Assembly: GCF_031755915.1 (NCBI RefSeq) | Contig: NC_083388.1 | Coordinates: 21,726,001 to 21,790,000 of the forward strand | Reading direction: 5' to 3' | From: Ziziphus jujuba | Taxonomy: Eukaryota; Streptophyta; Magnoliopsida; Rosales; Rhamnaceae | Length of the DNA: 64,000 nt | Shown here: positions 47,730-58,114 of the stretch, piece by piece | Layout of the letters: each line of letters begins with the position of its first letter | Position numbering within the stretch: position 1 is the first letter of the stretch | The notes under the pieces: model-generated | The model's database searches: none | What the model saw: the letters and a program-made list of their open reading frames with translations, nothing else | Told to the model about the DNA's origin: nothing | Program-made: the position numbers and the translations under genes

Positions 47730-48110
47730 CAACCTCGACGAGCTAGAATTAGGATGAAATTGAGGAAATAATCCAGTGAGAAGATAGTTACATTCCACAT
47801 CATGGCTCTGTAACTTAGTTTATTGCTATTCAAGAACCTGTAGCTCTAACAAATTCTGTAACCAAAAAAGGAATGTGTCACTTATACGTTTAATTCTTCA
47901 CAAGGTTTTAGTATTTCAAACCTTCCAAGTTCTCATTTTGGGATATGAACTGCTCACATGAATAGCAGACCTGGGATTTTCAAGTATGAACTATTATTTC
48001 AGCTGCAGCAAAATAGAACTTTGGCCAAGTAAGCATCTCAGCTAGAGGAATTGGTTTATAGGTGAATACCAAGATTGTGAAACAGAGAAAACAAAAGCAA
48101 GAGATATTAA
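47730..48110 (-). pseudogene. RLP-D: short RLP relic
   Basis: Scattered RLP similarity on the minus strand includes a degenerate start and cap near 47930-48060 (pieces resembling the CLPDQ region and the KMRTW segment of RLP-2). LRR scraps follow at 47735-47880, including the NLLELQVL(E)-like stretch and a piece matching SLDYFLNFILILAR. Almost all of the receptor is deleted. The upstream flank at 48100-48250 matches that of RLP-A. Confidence 0.6.
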
Positions 48111-50559
48111 GTTGAGTAGAACGTGTTGATGATTTATTAAAGAATAATTTCTACACATATAAATACTGAAACTGAAGCATCTAGTAGTGAGGCATAGTTC
48201 TGTTAAATAAATTTGGATTCAAGTTTAATAGAGATGCTTTTATTGGTTGTCTCTATGTAGGACAGGGTGATTGATATGTTAATTTTAGGGCCAACTAAGG
48301 TTGCATATTTCTAAACCTTAAGACTTTGAGGTGGATGTATGAGGGATCAACTTGAATGCATGATTTCTTATGTAAACTTATTACAATACCCGAAGAAACA
48401 AAAAACTACGATAGGGTTGATTTAGCTAAAAATTTTGCTATAATTTTTTTTGCAGCTAAAAATGTTTACAACTTATTTAATTTATTTTTTAAACTGATTG
48501 TCATTCTAAAAATTTGATTTAGCCACAAAATTGTTACGCTACTTATCAAAAAGTCCAGGACCAAAAAACAGTTTTTTTTTTTTTAAAATTTATTTTTATA
48601 TTTTGAAAAGTGATTAAGAAATAAATATTGAAAACATTATCAAGTATTTTCCTGCTAATTGCCAACCACGCTGTTTGCTTTTCCTTTCTTTTTATTCTAT
48701 TACCAATCACCAATCACCAATCAATATACATTTTTTGATGGCATCTTAATTTCTAAACTATCAAATAAAAAAATTATTTCCACACATTTACAATTGATTA
48801 CGCTTTCATATTTTCAAGAAAATATAGCTCTGCCTTTAGTTCATCCATTATTTGAGTGTGTTTGGATGTGATTTATTTATTTATTTTTTATTAGAATCTA
48901 TCTGTGCATCTTAATTGAATGATTCTCCATATTGTCACTATATCTAACAAAATTAATATTCAGTTATTAAAGGAGAGACATTTAGACTAGACCTTAAAAT
49001 GACTCTATTTCTTTTTACTGTACAGATTACCTATTAACAAAATAAATTTTTCTCAATGTTTTCTGAGAATTTTCGTGGAGGATTTTTTTCAGTTATCTTT
49101 CAGTATCATCTAACTTTTTATGCATTTCAATCTGATTCTATATGATTTCAATAACTTTTACTGTCCATTTTAAATATATCTTATACGACATGACCTAAGA
49201 ACATTATATGGTTAGTAAATGTTTTGAATAGACAAAAGTAACTATGGTTTGGTAAAACACAACTATAATTAATATTTATTGTATATGGTAGATCTTGGTG
49301 ATACTTGTAAGGTCTTGATTAAACTTAAGAATGATCAAAAGCAAACCTTTTGGTAAATCAGATTTAGGACATAGAAAAGAGACGAGTTCCTTTCCTCCGT
49401 TTTTCACTCTGGTAACAAGCTTTGCAGTTTGAAATCTTTGTAGTCCTATATATAAATTTGTGAACTTCTTCAGCTGCTGTCCAAATTTTAGCTAAAAAAT
49501 AGCCAACATATACTGCATGTATAGTTTTGTTCATCCATAATTAATATAATTGTTTCCACCATTTCCTTCCATCTTTTTCCCAAATTTCACAAAAACTTCA
49601 GTACATGTGCATTACTGTACATCCCGGAGTAAGACTCTCTGCCAAAATATAGATCTCCATAAGATGAGTGCCCCGACAAAATTTCTACAAAGCCAATGCC
49701 AAAGACCACTCTGTAGCTGGGAATTAAAGTTATTAAGAGCCTTCTTCTGAATGCTGCATGATAGGAAGAAACAATAAATATGATGATGGTTCCCGTTTCC
49801 ATTAGCTCTTCACAAGTCCGCAATCTGCATTTTAGTCTACCAGTGTTCATCTTTTTTGTTACAAATGACACCTCTCTCTGAATTCTTTCCACCAGATTGA
49901 CTGAAGTTTAGAGTAATTTGTCGTACAGTTTCATTTATTATATGTAGTAGAAAGAGCAATGCTATTTAATCCATGTTTCAATTCTCCATCACGTGAGCGC
50001 AGAACATGTGGAGAGTTTGCTTCTTCAACTGCCATTCCTCAGATCGAAAGAGCAACCCTACAGAGAATAACATGTCACCCAACAAACTGTTACTGCTATA
50101 TGATTTTATTTATCTTCGCTACTTAACAGTTCAAACCAATATGGTTACATTTTCTAAGATGGTGTAAGATCCATCCAAGTTCAGGACAACTGCATTTTTT
50201 ATAAATAAGCATAGGATATAAACCAAAGTATAAAATAAATTAATAAAATATATAACATTTTGTCTAACAATAATTTCCTGAATCGAATGTTCTAATATCA
50301 ATTGCAAATTATATTTGAATGTTCCAGTTTATGATGAATAGTAATTAAGATTTGCCTATTTGATTATCAAGGGGTGCTTGCTTAGGAAACTGCATTTACA
50401 TTCAGGTTTTTCACAGAAGTGAGGATGTAATAGTTTATAAATAGGCTAAATCAAACTCAGCTGTCTATTCTCTGCTATCACAAATGGTTCAATTGCTGCA
50501 AGAGATGTCAACCTGCAGAACATTTCAAAGTCATTTTACAAAAGATAGAAAATTTTTGG
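48111..50559. other. Intergenic region with one unrecognised ORF
   Basis: No confident gene. 48110-48250 is the RLP-type 5' flank shared with 10.9-11.1 kb. On the minus strand at 49587-49892 there is a 101-codon frame from an ATG, with a hydrophobic stretch (TIIIFIVSSYHAAF, later IPSYRVVFGIGFVEIL). I do not recognise it and see no clear promoter or splice context. It may be a chance frame or an exon of a decayed gene. Confidence 0.35.
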
Positions 50560-51006
50560 CAAAGCTTACTTTCCAAAGCTATACAAATGATGCTCTTCCA
50601 AATAGTCTCAAGGGCACAACTTGAAAGTAGAACCAAACAATCAATCAGCTTCCACAAATCTCCAATTTGCTACTTCTACTTCACTAAGATGGCACTTGAG
50701 ACAGAGGTTTCTCCAACTCATAAGGGTGGTAACCTCTGCTTCGCTCAAAATCACGATCACCATAGATTTAAGGGGACCAAAAAAAAAATTATTTACCACC
50801 TGGACTAGGGACGCAGGCCCAGAGTAAGGAACCTATTCGTTGGCCTGGACCCCATGACGCCCAAACAAGAAACGAGTCAAGCTCGCTGGACGTGGCCCTA
50901 TAAATATAGGCCCAGTAAGCTCCAAGCCCAAAGGCCTTTAGGATTTGAGAGGACGTATCAATTCTGTGAAAAAGTTAAACATATTTTTACTAAATAATAA
51001 TAATAA

Positions 51007-51007
51007 T

Positions 51008-51052
<45 letters not shown>

Positions 51053-51165
51053 CAAGGTTGTTGGTTTAACGATAAGTCCCTTACATAACATCTGCATTTA
51101 TGAGAGTTCGAAACATGCAGAAGGAATTATGGAGATTTTGAAATGATAAATATATAATAATAATA
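51007..51165 (+). mobile_element. SINE-like insertion with (ATC)n tract
   Basis: Against the paralogous site at 37262-37280 (AAATAACGATAATAAAAATAAAA), this copy has about 150 extra bases between AATAATAATAAT runs. The insert holds an (ATC)14 tract, then TTGGTTTAACGATAAG (A-box-like), and 40 bp later GAGAGTTCGAAAC (B-box-like). That order is consistent with a tRNA-derived SINE. The repeat nature of both ends hides an exact target duplication. Confidence 0.45.
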
Positions 51166-52379
51166 ATAATAATAATAAAAATCATGGAGCATTCTTTTCA
51201 CGATGTTATACGAACTTAATACAAGTTGGATTTGTAAATGATAAAATATTTACGTATATAATAATAATAATAATAATTATGGAGCATTCTTTTTACAGTG
51301 TTATACAAAGTTAAGACAAATTTTAAGGAATACATTTGGTACATAACATCTGAGGAGCAATCAAAACTTGTTTTATAGGTAATTTTCGGACATAGTTAAA
51401 TAGGTTACTTTTGAATTTTTCAATTTCTTACTACCAAAATATCTTAGATTTACTATTTAAAAAAAAAAAAAAACTATCTTAGATTTGCTCGATTAACGTG
51501 AGCAAATACGTATTCGATATGTATTAAAAAAAAAAAAAGACTTATTTACAGTGCTGAAACATCGAGCTTTAATCAATTTAATTACAATAGAATTTATCCA
51601 AAAAATCTTATTTAATGATTATAATTCTAGTGAACACATGCCATAGAAGAATTAATCAATAAAAACCCTCGTTCTTTCTTAAAACAATTTGTTCTTCTTT
51701 AAAAAATATTTAGGTGAGAAAAAAGCTCAATAGAAGCCCAAGGACTACCGCCAACAAGAAGCCAAACAGCTTCCATTGGTCTTTGCCAAAGTTAAAAAAC
51801 GATGAGAAGATTCGTGGGACAAAAAAGAAAAATTAAAAGAAAAGATGAATGGTAGAATTACTTAGAACGTATATGTAAAATGGAGTGGGAGTAGAAACAC
51901 TGGTCATGTAAAAAGAATCTCCCAGTCAAAATTTGATGATATTGAGGCAGTGGCTTCAATAATTAATTAAATTAGTTAATCTTCATACACCACCTATGGA
52001 TTTCACAGCACAAGCAAAGAAAGTCTAACGGATCCCTTGTTTCTCATATAAAAAACTTGTGATCGGATTTCTAATCCAATGCCAAATAAATAAATAATTA
52101 AATAAACTACATATTGTTAAATTTAACAATAAATCCATGGACACTTGCCATGTTGAATCTCCACTAAATAAAGATATTTATATACAAAATGGAAATGATA
52201 AAAACAAGTGTTAAATTATAATGAGTTTTAACTAATCAATCACAAGAAGTACAAAGTTCCTTTTTCTAAGGGGAAAAAAAGGACAAAATTCCTAGAAACA
52301 AATTATTTAAAAGTTCTTAATTTTTTACACAAAGAAAAGTCCTTCAATTCTGAGAATTATATATCCACCTATCCATGTT

Positions 52380-52530
52380 CATATGTGTAGATTCCCACAT
52401 AAAGTCCTAATTAGAAAACAGTCCAACTACTAGTCCACATCCATATCCAATTGATACTACTTTCCAAGAAAAAACAATTCCGATTCAATGTCAAGGTCAA
52501 GTTGGCATACTTTCACATTTCACATTTTAT
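52380..52530 (-). pseudogene. RLP C-terminal relic
   Basis: It is similar to 54000-54170 of RLP-2: TATCCATGTTCATATG, then CCACATCCATATCC(A/C)AT and TACTTTCCAAGAAAAA. These are the tail, membrane segment and end of the acidic region on the minus strand. The rest of that receptor copy is missing and the flank sequence of copy 3 follows directly. Confidence 0.7.
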
Positions 52531-52539
52531 TTGTCATTC

Positions 52540-52870
52540 AATAATAATGATTATAAAAATGGGGCAATCTTGTTACACTACAATATTTTCTCTTTGGACA
52601 GAAATTTTTTTTTTGTACGTTTCTAAAATATTCTCATTTAAAATTAAAATTACTTACTTTTACATGATTAAACATTATTTGAATGTTCAATGGATTTCAT
52701 TTGAACACATGTTTAAACATATTTGAATGTTCAGTGTATTTCATTCAAAACAATAGTAAAATACTTGGTATACAAAAATTGAGCAGTCAAAACTTGTTTA
52801 ATAGGTCATTGTACTTGGTATATAAAAGTTGAGCAATCAAAACTTGTTTTATAGGTAAATGTCGGACATT

Positions 52871-52912
<42 letters not shown>

Positions 52913-53886
52913 GTTTTTTAACAAGACATATTTTTTTCTTTCTTTTTTTTTTTTTTTTTTTACTCATTTAAAATAATTTCCTTTCTTAGTCTAATATTTT
53001 ACATTTACAATATCCCAATTGTAGGTGTAAAGGGCTTATCAACTAAACCAAACTAAAGTGTAAATGGCTTACCAACTAAACCAAATTAACTTGACAAACA
53101 AAATATAATTAACTAGGTTAGTGTTGAATTGCTTAATTTTTTACCACCAAACTATATTAGGTTTTGTTGATTAACCAAAACTAAATGCGTATTCAATATA
53201 CAAAAACATCAACTATACTGATGAAACATAGAGCTTTAATCAATCTAAATACAATAGAATTTGTTCATAGTTCTTATTTAATGTTTATAATTCTAGTAAA
53301 CACATGCCATAGAAGATTTAATCAATAAAACCCTCGTTCTTACTTAAGCAAATTTTTCCTTGTTTGGAAAAAAATATAGGTGAGAAAAAGCACAGTAGAA
53401 GCCATGGAGTAACGCCAACAGCAAGCCAAAGCTTTCAATGATCTTTGCCAGAGTTACAAACACGATAAGGAACAGTCGTTGACAAAAATTTAAAAGAAAA
53501 GATGAATTTTAGGAAATGGAGTGGAAGCAGAAAAATTGTTCATGTAGAAAGAACCTCCCAATTAAAATTTGGGAATATTGAAGCAGTGGCTTTAACAGTT
53601 AATTAAATTAACCTTCATATACCATCTAAGGATTTTAGAGCACAAGCAAAGAGAGTCTAATAGATCCCTTTTTTCTCATATAGAAACTTGTGATAAAATT
53701 TCTAATCCAAAGCCAAATGAACAAATAATTAAATAAACTACATACAGCAGAATTTAACAATAAATCATGGACACACACTTTGAATTTCCACTAAATAAAG
53801 ATAATGATATAGAAAATGAAATATGATAAAACAATTAAATTACAATGACTTTTTATTTAATCAATCACAAATTCAGTACAAAGTTT

Positions 53887-53921
<35 letters not shown>

Positions 53922-54010
53922 TACACAGTTCCCAGAAACAAATTAATTAAGTTGTTATTCTTTTAAACAAGAAAAGTCCATTCAACTATGAGAATTTATA
54001 TAGCCACTAT
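52540..54010. repeat. Duplicated flank, copy 3 (downstream of RLP-2)
   Basis: This is a third version of the RLP downstream flank, collinear with 37290-38420 and 51180-52400 (ACATTATTTGAATGTTCAAT, TTTTATAGGTAAATGTCGGAC, ACACATGCCATAGAAGAT, AGTCTAATAGATCCCTTTTTT). It carries a 36-base T run at 52872-52907, further T runs to 52961, and a TA microsatellite at 53891-53919. No gene. Confidence 0.75.
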
Positions 54011-54020
54011 CCATGTTCGA

Positions 54021-57000
54021 TCATATGCGAATATTCCCACAGAAAGTTCTAATTAGGAACCAGTTCAACCTTCTTGATATTGTGACATGTCCAATGACCA
54101 CGCCGATTACTACTCCACATGCATATCCCATCAGTACTATTTTCCAAGAAAAACCAACCACGGATTCTGATTCATTGTCAGGCTCAGAACTTGGTGTACC
54201 ATTGTTATATTCACATTTATTTGACAATGGAGTTCCACATAGCCCTGGATTCCCTTCGAAAGATGAATTAAGAAATGTATTAAATTGTCTGCCTTGTGGT
54301 ATAGGGCCCGTGAAATTGTTCTCCGACAGGTTCAAATATGCAAGAAATGTGAGACTTGTTAGTTCCTGAGGGATTCTACCATTGAGCTTGTTTTTAGAGA
54401 GATCCAATGATTCAAGCTTAGTGAGGTTCTCTAAAGACGACGGCATGAGGCCGGTGAAACTGTTACTTGACAAATTGAGCACAATTAGCGATTGAAGATC
54501 ACCTATTGTACTGGGAATTTTTCCGTTGAATCTGTTATTTGAGAGATCAAAGGATGTGAAAATGGTTATGATCTTCACTAATAGAATCTCCATTCCCTTG
54601 TTCATCACAATCACCGAGTCAACATAATAACCAGACTCATGACCCATATAATGCAACTGCGACTCGTTTCCATCAGGAGGTTTTATCATGGAACTCCAAT
54701 TACTAAAGTATTCCGATGGTATACTTCCACTAAAATTATTAAAAGACAGGTCAATAATGCGCAACTTCATGAAGCCAAAGAATTTATGAGGATCCCATAT
54801 AGGACCATAGAAGTTATTTGATCTCAATACAAGAACTTGAAGCTCTGACAAATTTTGTAACCAAAAAGGGAATTTGTCATTTATCTTATTGTGGCCAAGA
54901 TTTAGAACTTCTAAGTCTTTGCAATTGAGTAATGATTTTGGTACCTTCCCCTGTAAATGGTTGTAACTTAGGTCCAATGTCTTTAAATTGCTTGCATTTG
55001 TAGACATGTGCGGAATATTTCCATGAAAGTTGTTCCCTTTGAGATCCAATATCTCCAGAGAATTGCTAAAGTTACCCAAGCATTGTGGAATGGTCCCATC
55101 CAACTGGTTATTCGACATATCAAGGATTTTAAGATTACTCAACTCACAAAATAGAGGATGAATTCTTCCTGTCAAGTTATTTTCCGAGATGAGGAAGAAC
55201 AATATGGATGGGGGGGGGGGAACTACAGGTGAACCTCGTAACTGGTTGGAATGGAAGTCTAACATGTTGAGTATCTTCCATGGAAGCTTCAACGGGGCTT
55301 CCTCCCAACCGCTAATGAAGTTACTAGAAAGATCTAGAAAATACAAAGTCTCTATTCCTATGCTGAGAAACCATTTGGGAATAAGGCCTCCAATCTTGTT
55401 GTTGGAAAGATCCAAAACCGTCAAATGATTTTGGTCTTTCAAAAAACCAGGAAACTCACTTATGTTGCATGAAGACAAAGTTAAAATCCAAAACATGGGA
55501 AGAGTAGAAATCATACGTACATTTGATATGGAAAGGCTATTATCTGAAAGATCAAGATTCTTGATGTTTTTCATTTTGGAGAAGATGCCCAAGTCAACTG
55601 TGCCACTGAAGCTATTAGAATTAAGCTCAAGAATTACCAGCTTTGCCAGTTTGGATATCGAACTCGGAATTCGACCATTTAGCTTGTTTCCACTTAGTGA
55701 CAAAATCTCCAAATGGGTTGAAGAGATGTTTTGGATAATGAGAGGGCCCGTAAACCGATTACCACTCAAGGACAGGACACCCATAGAAGACATATTAAAT
55801 AAAAATGAGGGGACGCCTCCATCAAAATTGTTTGTGGAAACATCGAAATATCCTAGTTGTGTGACGTTTAAAAGCGATGAGATTATTTCACCGCTAAATT
55901 TATTAGACGACAGTGAAAGAACAGTGAGCTTCACGAGTTTCCGCAAAGATGGAAGCTGACCATGGAACTCATTCCGTGAGAGATCAATAAATGTGATTTG
56001 AGAAAGGTTCTCAAGCGAAGATGGAAATGTCCCTGAAAAATTACAAGAATCGAGACCCATCGTGTTCAAGGACTTGAGGTTCGAAATTGAATCAGGCAAT
56101 CTTCCATAAAAGTTATTCGATGAAAGGCCAAGACTTGTGAGTTGAGAAAGGTTCCCAATAGAAGATGGAACTGTCCCTGAAAAATAAGAATTACTGAGAT
56201 CCAGAACTTTCAAGGACTTGAGGTTGCCAATTGAATCAGGTAATGTTCCAGAGAAGTTTGTCATGGAGATGTGTATTGACTTTAGGTTGCTGCTGGAATT
56301 AAATTCCGGGAGAAAACCTGTGAGCAAAAGGTTGTTCGAAGCATCAATGGATTGTAGATTATGCAAGAGGAAGATGCTTTTAGGAAACTCACCCACCAAA
56401 CCACATCCATAAAGAGAGATAGATGTCAACGAAGACAAATTTACCAAGGATTCAAGTAGTGGTGATGATGAAGAAAGGTTTACACCACTTAGGTGTAGCT
56501 CTCTTAGATTTGTCAAATTTTTTATAAACCTCGTCTGGTCAACTTTTCTAAGAAATAAAAAATCCATTTCATAAAAAAAGTATGAATAAGATGAAAGATC
56601 AAGTGAAATCAATTTTGTCAGCCATGAGATTTTAGATGGAATAATCCCAGAAAACTCGGAAAAGGAGAGGTTAAGATATGTTAACCTCGAAAGCTGTCCA
56701 AACTCGGAAGGAATGGAGCAGAAGCTGAAGTTGTTGTAGGCAAGATTGACCTTTTGAAGCTGATTCAATCTGAAGAGGCTGCTGTTTGGAAGCAAAGGAC
56801 CTTGAAGCCAACTCATGCTCAGGTCTAGGCTTACTACATCACCGGTTTTCTTATTGCATCTCACACCATTCCATGAACAACAATCAGTTCCAGCTTTCCA
56901 AGTTCTCATTTTTGGATATGAAGCATCGTTATCGACGTAAATACTTCTGAAAGTAAATTCTCGTTTTAGCCGCACCAAGATAGAGCTTTGATCAGGAAGG

Positions 57001-57164
57001 CATCTCGGGCTCAGCATAGAGGAATTGATTGATGCATTCAAAGATTGTGAAAAAATGAAGCTGCAGAAGATGACGATAAGGTTAAGTAGAAGATAATATT
57101 GATTGCTCTCAGGCTTCATTTTTTTCATTGTGGATGTTAACAAAGATTTTGATGGGCAATTCAA
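54021..57164 (-). CDS. RLP-2: intact LRR receptor-like protein (1047 aa)
   Basis: A single open frame from ATG 57164 encodes a complete Cf-9/RLP12-type receptor. A second in-frame ATG lies 12 codons later, nearer the hydrophobic signal peptide (residues 24-40). The cap has paired cysteines DCCSWNGVRC (94-103). About 30 extracellular LRRs of the xxIPxxLxxLxxL type carry many N-glycosylation sites. An island near SGYYVDSVIVMNKG interrupts them before the last LRRs. NPGLCGTPL, acidic SSEPDNESES and a membrane segment with GxxxG spacing (GYACGVVIGVVIGH, about 1009-1030) follow, then a 17-residue basic tail. There is no kinase domain, so signalling would need SOBIR1/BAK1-type partners (family knowledge). 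Codons for VVPPPPS contain an 11-C run (55210-55220 on the plus strand), a frameshift hotspot. The ligand is unknown. Confidence 0.95.
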   Translation of the reverse strand: MNCPSKSLLTSTMKKMKPESNQYYLLLNLIVIFCSFIFSQSLNASINSSMLSPRCLPDQSSILVRLKREFTFRSIYVDNDASYPKMRTWKAGTDCCSWNGVRCNKKTGDVVSLDLSMSWLQGPLLPNSSLFRLNQLQKVNLAYNNFSFCSIPSEFGQLSRLTYLNLSFSEFSGIIPSKISWLTKLISLDLSSYSYFFYEMDFLFLRKVDQTRFIKNLTNLRELHLSGVNLSSSSPLLESLVNLSSLTSISLYGCGLVGEFPKSIFLLHNLQSIDASNNLLLTGFLPEFNSSSNLKSIHISMTNFSGTLPDSIGNLKSLKVLDLSNSYFSGTVPSSIGNLSQLTSLGLSSNNFYGRLPDSISNLKSLNTMGLDSCNFSGTFPSSLENLSQITFIDLSRNEFHGQLPSLRKLVKLTVLSLSSNKFSGEIISSLLNVTQLGYFDVSTNNFDGGVPSFLFNMSSMGVLSLSGNRFTGPLIIQNISSTHLEILSLSGNKLNGRIPSSISKLAKLVILELNSNSFSGTVDLGIFSKMKNIKNLDLSDNSLSISNVRMISTLPMFWILTLSSCNISEFPGFLKDQNHLTVLDLSNNKIGGLIPKWFLSIGIETLYFLDLSSNFISGWEEAPLKLPWKILNMLDFHSNQLRGSPVVPPPPSILFFLISENNLTGRIHPLFCELSNLKILDMSNNQLDGTIPQCLGNFSNSLEILDLKGNNFHGNIPHMSTNASNLKTLDLSYNHLQGKVPKSLLNCKDLEVLNLGHNKINDKFPFWLQNLSELQVLVLRSNNFYGPIWDPHKFFGFMKLRIIDLSFNNFSGSIPSEYFSNWSSMIKPPDGNESQLHYMGHESGYYVDSVIVMNKGMEILLVKIITIFTSFDLSNNRFNGKIPSTIGDLQSLIVLNLSSNSFTGLMPSSLENLTKLESLDLSKNKLNGRIPQELTSLTFLAYLNLSENNFTGPIPQGRQFNTFLNSSFEGNPGLCGTPLSNKCEYNNGTPSSEPDNESESVVGFSWKIVLMGYACGVVIGVVIGHVTISRRLNWFLIRTFCGNIRI

Positions 57165-57213
57165 GAACTGCTTGCATACAGAGAGAGTTTAGGAAACAAG
57201 AATTTTGGAGGAC

Positions 57214-57224
57214 TATTTATATAT
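57214..57224 (-). promoter_or_regulatory. Probable TATA box of RLP-2
   Basis: The minus strand reads GATATATAAATAG about 50-60 bp upstream of the ATG at 57164. This implies a start site near 57185-57190 and a very short 5' UTR containing CTCTCTCTG. Confidence 0.6.
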
Positions 57225-57229
57225 CATGT

Positions 57230-57926
57230 AAAAGTTGAAGGTATATTGGATAAAAGCCTTCATATTCCATCACATTTATATACCACATGAAAAGTGAACA
57301 CTGCCCTGAAATTGACCTATGGTTGGCCGCCTAGTTAGCAGAATAACATTGTGAAGGATCTTATGATCTTATTTTCTTTATCTAAATACTTCTGTTGTTG
57401 TAATTAAAAAAAAAAAAAAAAAAACTTTTCTTGTACTTCAACAGTTATTTGTTTAATTAATTAATATGTAGGAATATTTTGTTGATACTTCTCATTGCTT
57501 TTAGGCTTTTAATTAGTTTTCCTAATTCAATTAACAAAAAGAAACAATATATGAGATGATAAAAGATTAAAACTAAACACGATGTGACAGTTTATATGAT
57601 AATATTATTAGTTAGTAGCTTTAACTTAAATTTTTCTGACTTTTTTTTCCACCAAAAAAAAAAAAAAAAATCGGACGTTTTAAAAATAAAATTGACCATA
57701 ACACTTAATAGGGAACCTGCTGTGGCTACATCAGCTAATTATATAGTGAAATAATTAATTTCTGCAAGTTGCATCTCTGAAGTCCATACAGCTAAAATAA
57801 AACATTAACTATGTTTGAGTAACAAAAATTAAATATCAGTCACATCTTATTGCATTGGACCTTTAATTTTTAATAAAATAATTGATACCAAAAATACAAA
57901 TTACTATCTTAGTTTACAATCAAATT

Positions 57927-57960
<34 letters not shown>

Positions 57961-58114
57961 AAGATATGGCACTGCCTTTTAAGTTTCTTTAATTTGTCAG
58001 GTCCCTCTACGGGAATTTCCCAGTTTTTTCCTCAGTCAAATCCAATAGAAATTGTGAAGAACGAACAAGAAAGAAAGAAAAATTGCTAGTAAGAGAAAAT
58101 GAGTATGCTTAAAC
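57230..58114. other. Intergenic region upstream of RLP-2
   Basis: No gene recognised. It is AT-rich with A tracts at 57406-57423 and 57652-57670 and a TA microsatellite at about 57930-57957. Distal regulatory elements of RLP-2 may lie here, but none can be named from sequence. Confidence 0.5.

Larger units (their letters stand above)
50560..52530. repeat. Duplicated flank, copy 2
   Basis: This stretch is paralogous to 36690-38500. It begins near GATGCTCTTCCAAATAGTCTC and ends in an RLP C-terminal relic at 52380-52530 where copy 1 meets RLP-C. It differs by a SINE-like insertion with an ATC microsatellite near 51.0 kb. Just after that, a roughly 100-bp stretch with TATGGAGCATTCTTTT wording is locally duplicated (51185 and 51280). 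Confidence 0.75.

Noticed and set aside
49587..49892. 101-codon minus frame with hydrophobic stretch as a possible gene
   Set aside because: No recognisable family, no splice or promoter support. Kept only as a note within the gap entry.
54013..54369. Plus-strand frames inside RLP-2 and RLP-C, such as 118 codons here and 165 codons at 55462-55959
   Set aside because: They are antisense shadows of the LRR coding sequence and have no promoter or family similarity.
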